Assembly: GCA_963824275.1 (NCBI GenBank)
Contig: CAWGOT010000006.1
Location: 1,364,001-1,428,000, forward strand
Direction: 5' to 3'
Length of the DNA stretch: 64,000 nucleotides
From: JANXQG01 sp963824275
Lineage (GTDB): Bacteria; Planctomycetota; Planctomycetia; Pirellulales; Thermoguttaceae
The translations under genes and the position numbers were made by a program. Positions within the stretch are counted from its first letter, which is position 1, and each line of letters begins with the position of its first letter. This document shows positions 28,201-36,827 of this stretch, piece by piece. Below the pieces are notes generated by a model. It saw only the letters and a program-made list of their open reading frames with translations, was not told where the DNA came from and made no database searches.

Positions 28201-29384
28201 CCCTCGCTCCACAGGCCCTGGAGGTTGGCGGGCTGGCCGCCCGGTCGCGAGCACGAGGCCAGCAGATAACGCCCGAACTGGAAATACTGGACCACGAGAC
28301 CGGGGTCCTGGCTGCCGCGCTTGACGCGGTCCAGCCGCTCGTTGGTGGGCAGGCGGCGGATGTCGTCGGCCGTCGTGCCGAGGTCGAGCGTCACGCGGCG
28401 AAACAGGCGCTGATGCTCGGCGACGTGGGCGGAGCGGAGCGCGTCGTACGGCTTCTTGGCGGCGGCCGCGAGGGTTGCGCGGCAAATCTTCGCCGGGTCG
28501 CCGCCGTGGAAATCGGTGGCGGCCGCCAGCAGCAGAACGACCGAGTCGGCCTTCTCGACAGTAAGCTGGCCGTCCTTGGCGGCCACCGTGCCGCCCTGCG
28601 GGATCGCCAGGACCTGGCCCTCAAACTTCATGCCGCGCGGCTCGCGGGTCCGGTCGTCCGGGCAATTGATGCGGCCGCGGAGGATCAGGCCGCTGGCAAA
28701 TCCCGCATCGGTCAGGGTCTGGGCGTCCTTCTCACGGTTGATGCCGACGCGGACGCTGATCTTGCCCGGCTTGTCGGCGTTGAGGCGGATCACGATGCAG
28801 TTGTCGGGCGTCGAGGAGAAGACCTCGCGCGTGTACGTGACGCCATCCGCCCGGAAGCGCGTGGTGGCGATGGCCGTGTCCAGGCACAGCTCGCGGCGGT
28901 ACGCTTCGGCCGACTTCGGCGTGTCGATCATTTCGATGCTCAGGTCGCCCAGGCCCTGGTAGGACCGCACGCCGCGGGGGTTGCCGATCATCGTGCGGCT
29001 GCCGAGCTGGGTGGCCTCATTGTTCTTGCCGGCGAAGAGCAGGTTGCGGACCTGCGGCAGGGCCTCCAGCGCGGCCGGGTTGTCGGCGTCGCGGCGGTAG
29101 CCGTCCCACAGCGTATCCTCGTTGAGGCCGATCCGCTCGCGGTCGACGCGGCCGAAGACCATCGCGCCCAGCCGCCCGTTGCCCAGCGGCACGGCCTCGA
29201 CCCACTGGCCCGCGGGCCTGGCATACCACAAGGTCAGGGTTTCATCGGCCGGCGGCTGACCGGCTTGCACGGGCGGCCCCACAGGAACCGGGGCGGGTCG
29301 GCCGGCAGCCCCCAGGGCGGTGGAAGCAAAGACAAGGACTAGCGGTAGGAACAGAAAGGATTTCATCGCGGTTGAGATAGACAT
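25275..29384 (-). CDS. GH95 - GH39 fusion glycoside hydrolase (frameshifts in GH39 part)
   Basis: About 1,370 residues. A signal peptide (MSISTAMKSFLFLPLVLVFA, ATG at 29384 with GGGAG upstream) is followed by a complete GH95 module. Its landmarks are VPLGNGRLGAMVFG, LNEDTLWDG, QGLWSEGTSAPWNADYHTNI, WPMGSAWLAQHPYEHYLF and HVSHLFGLHPGHSI. From about residue 830 a GH39-like module begins (FYRFFGADEPNYACMKDG). WNEPNIGYW carries the acid/base Glu, and GESDPDGC the probable nucleophile. The join to the GH39 core needs a one-base shift near 26540, and three more shifts lie at about 25840, 25630 and 25530 before the end at 25275. GH95 enzymes act on alpha-L-fucosides/galactosides, GH39 on beta-xylosides or related sugars, so this secreted protein could attack a fucose- and xylose-bearing polysaccharide. 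Confidence 0.88.
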
Positions 29385-29565
29385 GTGGTGATCTCCCTTG
29401 CCTGTTGTCAATAACTAACTGATTGGAATGATTGGAATTTTGATGCCGCGAAACGCCGCCAATGCTAGCGTAAGCGGTGATCGCGGTCAAGAACCCGTGC
29501 GAATTCTCCCAAAACCGGCGATTCGATGGCTGCGGAGCCCTTCGATGCGGGCCATTCCCGCGTCT

Positions 29566-30759
29566 TCACTCCTGCAACGAGCGAAACATGGCCAAATCTT
29601 CGTCCACCCGCTGGGCTTCGCGGCGGAACTTGCCGGGCGTGGTCTTCGTTTCCTTCCGCATCATGGCGGTCAAGTACTGTTCGGTGGCATAGCCCGATTT
29701 CTGCGCCACGACCTTCACGGGCAGGTCGGTCTGGGCCAGGAGCCGCTTCGCGTTCTGGAGCCGCACCTTCCGAATCTCGCGGTGGACCGTGCTCCCCAGG
29801 ACCGCCTTGAAGAGGTGGTCCAACGTCGAGCGGGAAACGGCCAGCTCGTGGGCGACGTGCTCCACGGTCAGGCCGGCACAGCCCTTGTCGCGGATCATGC
29901 GCATGGCCGCGACCACCTGCGGGTCCTCGACGGCCAGCAGGTCGGTCGACTTCCGCGGGACCAACCCGGCGGGCATAACGGAGACCCGCAAGTGAGGCGG
30001 CTTCTCCCCGCGCATCAAGCGGTCCAGCAGGGCGGCCGCCTCGTAGCCCAGCCGAAAACAGCCCTGCTCCACGCTCGACAGCGGCGGGTTGGCCAGTTCG
30101 CACATGATCGGGTCGTTGTCCACGCCGATGAGGGCCACGTCGTCGGGCACCCGCAGGCCCAACGCGCGGCAGGCCTCCAAGACATGCCGGGCACGGGCGT
30201 CGTAGCAGGCCATCAGGCCCAGCGGCCTGGGCTGGACCGCCAGCCATTCCACCAATTCCTGCTGCAACTTGTCCCAATTCCGCGACGTAGTGTAATGGCC
30301 TTTGAAAACCCCGCAGGAGCGGCCGGCCTCCGCCAACCGCGCCTTGAAGCCTGCGCACCGCCGGGCGTCCCACACGTTCAATCGCGTGGGCGGGTTGCCA
30401 CAGTAGGCGAAGTGTTTCAGGCCGCGCGCGAGCAGGTGCTCGGCCGCAAGCCGCGCGATGCCCTCATCGTCGGTTTCCATATAGGGGATGCCGCAGTCGT
30501 CTTCGTACCATCCCCGGCCCCCGCCGTAGGCCACCGCCGGCTTGCCAAACTTCAGAGCCGCCGCGGCGGCCTTCCGATCGTCGAAATTGACGATCATGCC
30601 GTCGCCTTTCCAACTGCGGAGGTCGGGAAGCTTATGGACCAGCTCTTCCTCTACGTACAGCGACCAGTCGCTACGGGCGCGGACGTAGGCCGCGATCCCG
30701 CGGAGGACCCGCTGGTCGTAGTTCTGGTACATCAAGGCCAAAACGGCGATCTGACGCAT
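29566..30759 (-). CDS. XylR-type AraC-family regulator
   Basis: 397 residues from the ATG at 30759 (MRQIAVLALMYQNYDQRVLR). Residues 1-275 form a LacI/periplasmic-binding-like sensor domain (VAYGGGRGWYEDDCGIPYME, then DDVALIGVDNDPIMCELANP). The C-terminal 110 residues are an AraC-type double helix-turn-helix (GLTVEHVAHELAVSRSTLDH, LAQTDLPVKVVAQKSGYATE). This is the architecture of E. coli XylR, which activates sugar genes on binding a pentose. It sits between the GH95-GH39 gene and the divergent AraC/hydrolase operon and probably controls one or both. There is no good Shine-Dalgarno signal. Confidence 0.92.
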   Translation of the reverse strand: MRQIAVLALMYQNYDQRVLRGIAAYVRARSDWSLYVEEELVHKLPDLRSWKGDGMIVNFDDRKAAAAALKFGKPAVAYGGGRGWYEDDCGIPYMETDDEGIARLAAEHLLARGLKHFAYCGNPPTRLNVWDARRCAGFKARLAEAGRSCGVFKGHYTTSRNWDKLQQELVEWLAVQPRPLGLMACYDARARHVLEACRALGLRVPDDVALIGVDNDPIMCELANPPLSSVEQGCFRLGYEAAALLDRLMRGEKPPHLRVSVMPAGLVPRKSTDLLAVEDPQVVAAMRMIRDKGCAGLTVEHVAHELAVSRSTLDHLFKAVLGSTVHREIRKVRLQNAKRLLAQTDLPVKVVAQKSGYATEQYLTAMMRKETKTTPGKFRREAQRVDEDLAMFRSLQE

Positions 30760-30857
30760 TGGGGCGATGTTAGCCACGGATGAAACACGGAGCAAAGTTC
30801 CCTCGCCTGCATAGTACTCCTTCGTCCGTGAAACCGCAATGAAGGTTTGCGAATTTT

Positions 30858-30915
30858 CATAAGGCTTTTACCAGATTTCACAATTGCAAAAACTGCCATT
30901 CCGCTTACATTGGAG
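30858..30915 (+). promoter_or_regulatory. 58-bp promoter/operator element, copy A
   Basis: 51 of 58 bases match copy B at 31809. It starts CATAAGGCTTTTACCAGATT and includes TTGCAA, a 16-bp spacer and TACATT, a plausible sigma-70 -35/-10 pair, plus an upstream conserved block TTTTACCAGATTTC. It lies 45 bp before the AraC-type regulator start. Confidence 0.75.
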
Positions 30916-30960
30916 CTCGCGAATGAGACTGGCGCGAGGCGCCAAGGACACGAGGTTCCG

Positions 30961-31799
30961 ATGCTACGAGAACCGCACTTCCTCCAATTGATGGAACTCT
31001 TCGACTACATCGAAGACGTCCTGGCCTGGATCAAGGATCGCGAGGGCCGTTTTTATTGGGTCAACCGGGCCAACCTGTTGTTGATTTCGGCGACGGTCCG
31101 GAGGGCGGGCACCATCTACCCCATGGTCCGGGCGAGGACGCTGGAGAAATACTGGGCAAAACGGACCATGACCTGTACCCCGCTTTTTTGGCCGATCAGT
31201 ATTGCAGCGATGACGAATATGTGTTGGCGGGCAATCGGATCGTCAACCGTATTGAGTTGGTTCCCCAACCCGATGGGACGACCGCCTGGCACGTCACGAA
31301 CAAGATTCCCCTCTTGGGGAGCGCCGGAACGATCATCGGCACGGCCGGCATCAGCCGGCGGCTCGACACAAGCAACCAGGGCCCTATGCCGGGTACTGAA
31401 TTCGGAGCGGTCCTGGTTTGTATGCGCGAGCACTACGGTTCGCCGATCAGCAACGAGCGGTTGGCGCGGTTGGCGCACATGTCGGTGCGGGCTTTCGAAC
31501 GGAAGTTCCAGAGCTGCTTCCATCTCACGCCGCAGGCCTACCTGCGGAAGTTGCGGATGCGGATGGCAAGCCACGCCCTGGTCTACGGCAACCAGCCGCT
31601 ATCGCACGTGGCCGCAAGTTGCGGATTCTCCGACCAGAGCCACTTCACACGGGAGTTCCGGCGGCATTTTGGCGAAACGCCGCGAGAATACCGGAAACGC
31701 TACGCCCGCGGCGCCGCCGACCATGAGTACGTGGTGCCCGCCGTTCCTAGCACAAAACCTGCCGCTGCTGGACAAGACGGACCGCAAGGCGGCGGCTAG
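30961..31799 (+). CDS. PAS/AraC-type transcriptional regulator, frameshifted
   Basis: About 279 residues from MLREPHFLQLMELFDYIEDV. A PAS-like sensor comes first (VLAWIKDREGRFYWVNRANL). A shift near 31090 then joins the frame with GKTDHDLYPAFLADQY and AGTIIGTAGISRRLD. The last 110 residues are an AraC DNA-binding domain (ISNERLARLAHMSVRAFERK, then HVAASCGFSDQSHFTREFRR). A long frame starting at 30847 reads through in another phase but is not the regulator. It is downstream of copy A of the conserved 58-bp element and followed by copy B, so it may autoregulate and control the adjacent hydrolases. The ligand is unknown, plausibly a sugar. Confidence 0.82.
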
Positions 31800-31808
31800 G
31801 TTGAATTT

Positions 31809-31866
31809 CATAAGTCTTTTACCAGATTTCGTAATTGCAAAAACGGTCATTTCGCTTACATTAGAG
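31809..31866 (+). promoter_or_regulatory. 58-bp promoter/operator element, copy B
   Basis: The second copy (CATAAGTCTTTTACCAGATT and onward) differs from copy A at seven positions. It keeps TTGCAA, the 16-bp spacer and TACATT. It ends three bases before the ATG of the hydrolase at 31870, so transcripts from this promoter would be nearly leaderless or start inside the coding region. Confidence 0.75.
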
Positions 31867-31869
31867 TTT

Positions 31870-34353
31870 ATGAAAACAACATTTGCAGCCCTAGGTCTCT
31901 CTTTGCTGGCAGTTGGAACAGCCGTCGCGCAAAGCTCCGACAGTTTGGTCAAATACGACTACCGCAGGCTGGTCGCGCACTCCGACCTCTCTTTCAACAC
32001 TCCCCCGCCAAGCAGCCACGACGGCCTGCCGATCGGCAATGGCCGCATGGGCACCCTGGTTTGGACCACTCCCGCCGCCCTGCATTATCAAATCAATCAC
32101 GTTGATCTGTTCTGTAGCGGCAAAAACACCCAGGCTTCTCCCCGAGGGCACACCGACTATTCCGCCGGCTGTGGATACGTGGATATCAACCTGGTGGACT
32201 TCGGCAGCGATGTTTTCGCTAGTGAGAAGTTCAACCAGCACTTGTCGGTCTATGAGGGTCTGGAAACCGCCGACGGCGATGGTCTCAAGACCCGCAGCCT
32301 GGCATGGACGGACGGCAACGTCATCGCCACCGAAATCGACGACCAGCGGAGCCATCCCGGCACGATCAATATTGACCTCCGGATGCTCCGCTACGCGCAG
32401 AATTTTACCGTCAAACCAAGCCCCTCGCCGATCGGACCGCACGGCGCGGAAATCCGGACCGACGATCACGTGGCCATCTCGCGCCTGGACATCCGCGACG
32501 GGAAAATCCTGCTGACCCAGGAATTCACCGAAGGCGACTTTTACAGCGCCTCGGCCGTGGCCATCGGCGTTGTGGGGCGCGCAGCCAAGCCATCGTATTA
32601 CAACGAGCTGACTGTCCGTTTGTCCGCCGAGCCGGGCCAGGGCAAGATGATGATCCTCGCCGCCACCGCCGTCAGTTACAACCGCAATCAGAACGTCGGC
32701 GACCTGGCGTTGAAACAATTGGCGGCCGCCCAAGGCAAGTCTTTTGACGACCTGCTCCAGGACAACCGCAAATGGTGGGGCAGTTTCTGGGCCGAAGGTT
32801 TCGTTCATTTGCACAGTGCCGACGGCGTGGCGGACAACGTGGAGAAGTATTACACGTACTTCCTTTATCTCATGGGCTCCTGTTCCCGCGGGACCTACAT
32901 GCCGCGTTTCTGCGGCATGGTCTGGGGCAGCGACGGCGATTTGCGCCAGTGGGGCTCGATGTACTGGTGGCACAACCAGGGCTGCCTCTTTGACGGTTTC
33001 ACGCCCGCCAACCGGCCCGAATTGATGACCTGCGTGTTCAACACCTACAGCACCTTTCTGGACAGTTACGCCCGCGCCGCGCAGCAGCAATGGGGCAGCC
33101 AGGGCATTTGGATCCCCGAGACAACGTGGTTCAACGGCCTGGAGGATCTGCCTGACAACATCGCCGCTGAGATGCGCGACTTGTATCTGGCGAAAAAGCC
33201 CTGGAGCGAACGCTCAAAGGAATTTGATGATTATGCGCGGAACAAAAACGGCCTTAATAGCCGCTGGAATTACCGTTACACGGCCGACCAAAAGGGGCCA
33301 TTCGCCTGGACCTCTCACGTCCTGTCCACGACTGCCAAGATCGCCAACCTCTATTGGCTCCATTACGCCTATTGGCCCGACCAGGAGTGGCTGCGCTCCA
33401 CCGGCTACCCCGTGATCCGGGGCACTGCGGAGTTCTATCGGAACTTCCCCAACCTTTACAAAGCCGACGACGGCAAATATCACATCCGTTATGTCAACAA
33501 TCTGGAAGAACCGCCCTGGGGCAGCGCGGATACGCCGGAGGAACTGCTGGCCATGCGCGTCATGCTCCCGATTGCCATCCGGGCCTCAGAAATCCTCAAC
33601 GTGGATGCCGGCCTCCGTCCCAAGTGGAAGGAAATCGCGGACAACCTCCTGCCCGTTCCCCCGGCGCCCCAGCCCGGCGAATACTATGATATATGCACCC
33701 CGGTCTCGGACGATACTGCGTTGTTCAACAGCCTCAAGGCCTCCTACACCGGACTCGGCAGCCGCCGGGGCGGCGACGGAGGGAACCTTGGCATCCTTTC
33801 CCGCGAGCCGGTCATCGCCGCCAACCTCGGCATGGGCGAGCTCATCAAGACGGTCGTACCCGGCCAGATGCATTCCAACTCCGAAACCAACGCTTCCGCC
33901 GGCGGCCGGGGCCGGGGCCTGTTTCGAAATCGCATGATCATGGGCGAAGGGCCCGGAGCCATCGAGTTTGAGCATCTGGGCAACGCCTCCCACGGACTGC
34001 AAAACGCCCTCCTCCAAAGCGTTCCACCGTCCGTCGAGAAAGAGCCGGTCAACACGGTTTTCCCGGCTTGGCCGAAAGGTTGGGACGCGCAGTTCACGCT
34101 CGCCGCGCGGGACGCTTTTCTGATCAGCGCGTTGATGCAGAACGACCAGGTCGAATTCGTCGAAATCCTCTCCCAAAAAGGCGGGCAGTGCATCCTGCAG
34201 AATCCCTGGCCGGAGGGAGACGCCACCGTTTACCGCAATGGCAAAGCTATGGAGAGCGTCTCGGGCAAGTCGCTGACCCTGTCAACCACTGCCGGCGAAC
34301 GCCTCGCCCTGGTTCCGAAAGGCAAAGTCCCCGCCGCGAAGACCCTGCAATAA
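31870..34353 (+). CDS. Secreted glycoside hydrolase-like protein, (alpha/alpha)6 type
   Basis: 827 residues from MKTTFAALGLSLLAVGTAVA, a signal peptide. The N-terminal beta-sandwich resembles GH95 (DGLPIGNGRMGTLVW, then HYQINHVDLF). The central part has the Trp-rich character of an (alpha/alpha)6 barrel (GSMYWWHNQGCLFDGFTPAN, IWIPETTWFNGLED, FAWTSHVLSTTAKIANLYWL). It ends with a beta domain (VEFVEILSQKGGQCILQNPW). It is distant from canonical GH95, so family and specificity are uncertain. It is the first of three co-directional genes for extracellular enzymes and is preceded by copy B of the promoter element. Confidence 0.82.
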   Translation: MKTTFAALGLSLLAVGTAVAQSSDSLVKYDYRRLVAHSDLSFNTPPPSSHDGLPIGNGRMGTLVWTTPAALHYQINHVDLFCSGKNTQASPRGHTDYSAGCGYVDINLVDFGSDVFASEKFNQHLSVYEGLETADGDGLKTRSLAWTDGNVIATEIDDQRSHPGTINIDLRMLRYAQNFTVKPSPSPIGPHGAEIRTDDHVAISRLDIRDGKILLTQEFTEGDFYSASAVAIGVVGRAAKPSYYNELTVRLSAEPGQGKMMILAATAVSYNRNQNVGDLALKQLAAAQGKSFDDLLQDNRKWWGSFWAEGFVHLHSADGVADNVEKYYTYFLYLMGSCSRGTYMPRFCGMVWGSDGDLRQWGSMYWWHNQGCLFDGFTPANRPELMTCVFNTYSTFLDSYARAAQQQWGSQGIWIPETTWFNGLEDLPDNIAAEMRDLYLAKKPWSERSKEFDDYARNKNGLNSRWNYRYTADQKGPFAWTSHVLSTTAKIANLYWLHYAYWPDQEWLRSTGYPVIRGTAEFYRNFPNLYKADDGKYHIRYVNNLEEPPWGSADTPEELLAMRVMLPIAIRASEILNVDAGLRPKWKEIADNLLPVPPAPQPGEYYDICTPVSDDTALFNSLKASYTGLGSRRGGDGGNLGILSREPVIAANLGMGELIKTVVPGQMHSNSETNASAGGRGRGLFRNRMIMGEGPGAIEFEHLGNASHGLQNALLQSVPPSVEKEPVNTVFPAWPKGWDAQFTLAARDAFLISALMQNDQVEFVEILSQKGGQCILQNPWPEGDATVYRNGKAMESVSGKSLTLSTTAGERLALVPKGKVPAAKTLQ

Positions 34354-34437
34354 TCAGGGCCGCGCGTGCATCAAAATTGCTATCAGTTCCTATTTTCCGG
34401 GCCGATTTGGCTGCCCGAAGTGACGGAGTTTGACTCT

Positions 34438-36720
34438 ATGAGAATGAATTCGTTTCCCATTGCCCTTATCCTCCTTTCCCTTGCTGCCATTGCGGTGGCC
34501 GCTCCCAGCGACGGCAATCCGTTCGTCACCGGTAATGACGTGACTTGGACGACGCTGGGGACCAACGAAAACAGTTCCATGCCGTTGGGCAACGGCGACG
34601 TGGCGTCGAACGTCTGGACGGAGCAGAACGGCGACATTGTAGTGCTCATTGCGAAATCCGACACTTGGAGCGAAAATGGACAACTACTCAAGCCCGGCCG
34701 GGTGCGCGTCCGCCTCGAACCGAATCCGTTCGTGAATTCAGCCTCATTTGCGCAAGCACTGAGATTGGAAACCGGCGACGTGGAACTGCATTCGGGTCAC
34801 AATTCCGTCCGCATCTGGGTGGACGCGAATAACCCGGTGGTGCACGTGCAGGTTCAAACCGAAGCTCCCGTCGAGGTGAAAGCCACATCGGAGGTCTGGA
34901 GGACCAAAGAATATAGTCTCGATACTCGTGCGATCGATCGCACCGGATTGGGGTTCTTTGAATGGGGAGGTTACCCTGGCAGTTTAACATTTTATCCCGA
35001 TACCATTCTCCAGGCAAAAGACAACCGGGTGTCCACGTGCCACTTCAATACGCATAGCATTTACCCGCTGGTTTTTGAAAAAGAACACTTGGGATCCTTG
35101 TTGCCCAAGTATCCGGATCCGCTGCTGCATCGCTGCTTCGGCCTCACGATGAAAGGGGACAACCTGGTAAGCAGCGATAATCAGAGCTTGAAATCGGTAA
35201 AGGCTTCAAGCTCGCAACAGCTTGACATTTATGCGCTCACGGAGCAAACGGAATCGCCCGAGGCATGGCGCACCGATCTGGACAAGAAAATCAAGCAGCT
35301 TGACGCGATTGAAATCAGCAAAGCCCGGACGGCGCATGAGGATTGGTGGAAGGAATTTTGGAATCGTAGTTGGATTAACGTGACAGGCATGCCGGATACG
35401 GAAAAGGTTACCCAAGGCTACGCCATGCAGCGCTTCATGACGGCCTGCGCCGGTCGTGGCGCGCAGCCGATCAAGTTCAACGAGACGGCGTTCACGGTGG
35501 GGCACGATCTGCCGCCGGGCACGGTTCCGACCGCGGCAAACCACGATCCCGATTACCGGGCATGGGGCGCATGTTTCTGGAATCAAGACACCCGCCTTGT
35601 TTACTATCCTTTGATCGCTGCCGGGGACTATGACTTGCTTGAGCCTTGGTTTGATATGTATTTGCAAGCGCTGCCGTTGGAGAAGGCTCGGACGGTCGTT
35701 TACTACCACCACGCTGGGGCGTATTTTCCCGAGACCATGTATTTCTGGGGTTTACCCAACCTCCATGATTTTGGTTTCAACAATCCCACGGTGGAATTGC
35801 AGAGCCCATGGGTCCGCTACCATATTCAAGGCACACTCGAAATCATCGCGCAAATACTCGATGTCTACGACAACACCCAGGACTCGCGCTATGCCAAGGA
35901 ACTTGTTCCTTTTGCTGACGCCATTATCACCTTCTATGCGAACCACTGGCCGCGCGATTCCAAGGGCAAAATTCACATGGCGCCGGTTCAATCGTTGGAA
36001 ACGTATGAAGTGGACGCCGTCAATCCCACGCCTGATATTGCCGGACTAAAAAGCGTCATTCCGCGACTGTTGGCCTTGCCTAAAGAATTCACTTCGTCAG
36101 AGCAGCGCGATCTTTGGGCCAAGACGCTCAGTGATTTGCCGCCGATTCCCATGGGCAAAACCGCGCGCGGCAAGTTGCCTCCCGATGGCGTCGGTGATAC
36201 CGACGGCCGGCCCACCATTCTGCCCGCGGAAAAATACGGCGCAACCCGCAACAGCGAAAATCCCGAACTCTATGTGGCCTATCCCTATCGCCTCTATGGT
36301 GTGGGCAAACCCGATCTCCAACTGGCACGGGAGACTTACAATGCCCGGCGGTTTCCCATGGATCGCGGCTGGGGGCAGGACGGCACGCAGGCCGCGGTTC
36401 TGGGCCTGACGAATGAGGCCCAGAGGGTCGTCGCGAGAGAGTTTACCGCTTACGGGCGCCAGCAGTTTCGTTGGTTTTGGGACCCTGAATGCGGCGGCTC
36501 GGGCATGATCACGCTACAGATGATGTTGATGCAATGCGACGGCCAGCGGATCCTCTTGTTGCCCGCCTGGCCGGCCAAGTGGACGGCCGATTTCAAACTC
36601 CACGCGCCCTATCAAACGACGGTGGAAGGCCACGTCGAAAACGGCAAGATTACCAATCTGCAGGTGACGCCGAAATCGAGGGCCAAAGACATAATCGTTG
36701 AGCCAGTTGGCGGCTCTTAA
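34438..36720 (+). CDS. DUF5703 / (alpha/alpha)6 glycoside hydrolase-like protein
   Basis: 760 residues from the ATG at 34438 (MRMNSFPIALILLSLAAIAV, a signal peptide; a second ATG lies six bases on). The N-terminal DUF5703 block is clear: MPLGNGDVASNVWTEQNGDI and SDTWSENGQLLKPGRVRV. The catalytic-type helical part contains RAWGACFWNQDTRLVYYPLI and a C-terminal GGSGMITLQMMLMQCDG, then ILLLPAWPAKWTADFKLHAP, typical of GH95-like barrel ends. It is the second gene of the operon, 84 bp after the first. A role in removing side-chain sugars from a polysaccharide outside the cytoplasm fits, but the substrate is not known. Confidence 0.85.
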   Translation: MRMNSFPIALILLSLAAIAVAAPSDGNPFVTGNDVTWTTLGTNENSSMPLGNGDVASNVWTEQNGDIVVLIAKSDTWSENGQLLKPGRVRVRLEPNPFVNSASFAQALRLETGDVELHSGHNSVRIWVDANNPVVHVQVQTEAPVEVKATSEVWRTKEYSLDTRAIDRTGLGFFEWGGYPGSLTFYPDTILQAKDNRVSTCHFNTHSIYPLVFEKEHLGSLLPKYPDPLLHRCFGLTMKGDNLVSSDNQSLKSVKASSSQQLDIYALTEQTESPEAWRTDLDKKIKQLDAIEISKARTAHEDWWKEFWNRSWINVTGMPDTEKVTQGYAMQRFMTACAGRGAQPIKFNETAFTVGHDLPPGTVPTAANHDPDYRAWGACFWNQDTRLVYYPLIAAGDYDLLEPWFDMYLQALPLEKARTVVYYHHAGAYFPETMYFWGLPNLHDFGFNNPTVELQSPWVRYHIQGTLEIIAQILDVYDNTQDSRYAKELVPFADAIITFYANHWPRDSKGKIHMAPVQSLETYEVDAVNPTPDIAGLKSVIPRLLALPKEFTSSEQRDLWAKTLSDLPPIPMGKTARGKLPPDGVGDTDGRPTILPAEKYGATRNSENPELYVAYPYRLYGVGKPDLQLARETYNARRFPMDRGWGQDGTQAAVLGLTNEAQRVVAREFTAYGRQQFRWFWDPECGGSGMITLQMMLMQCDGQRILLLPAWPAKWTADFKLHAPYQTTVEGHVENGKITNLQVTPKSRAKDIIVEPVGGS

Positions 36721-36827
36721 TGCCAGAATTTGCAGCGGGCCGTTGACCGTGACCGACATCTATGCCAAAATCAGGGGCGTCGCGAGATCACGATTCCTAC
36801 CAGTCTTTTTTTGAGAATGAACGCTCT

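Noticed and set aside
26532..29342. A 936-codon plus-strand open frame
   Set aside because: It is the mirror of the GH95 coding region and has no recognisable domain.
30847..31869. Plus-strand reading as an N-terminal extension of the hydrolase at 31870
   Set aside because: The frame overlaps the AraC regulator in the wrong phase. The hydrolase has its own signal peptide and promoter element.
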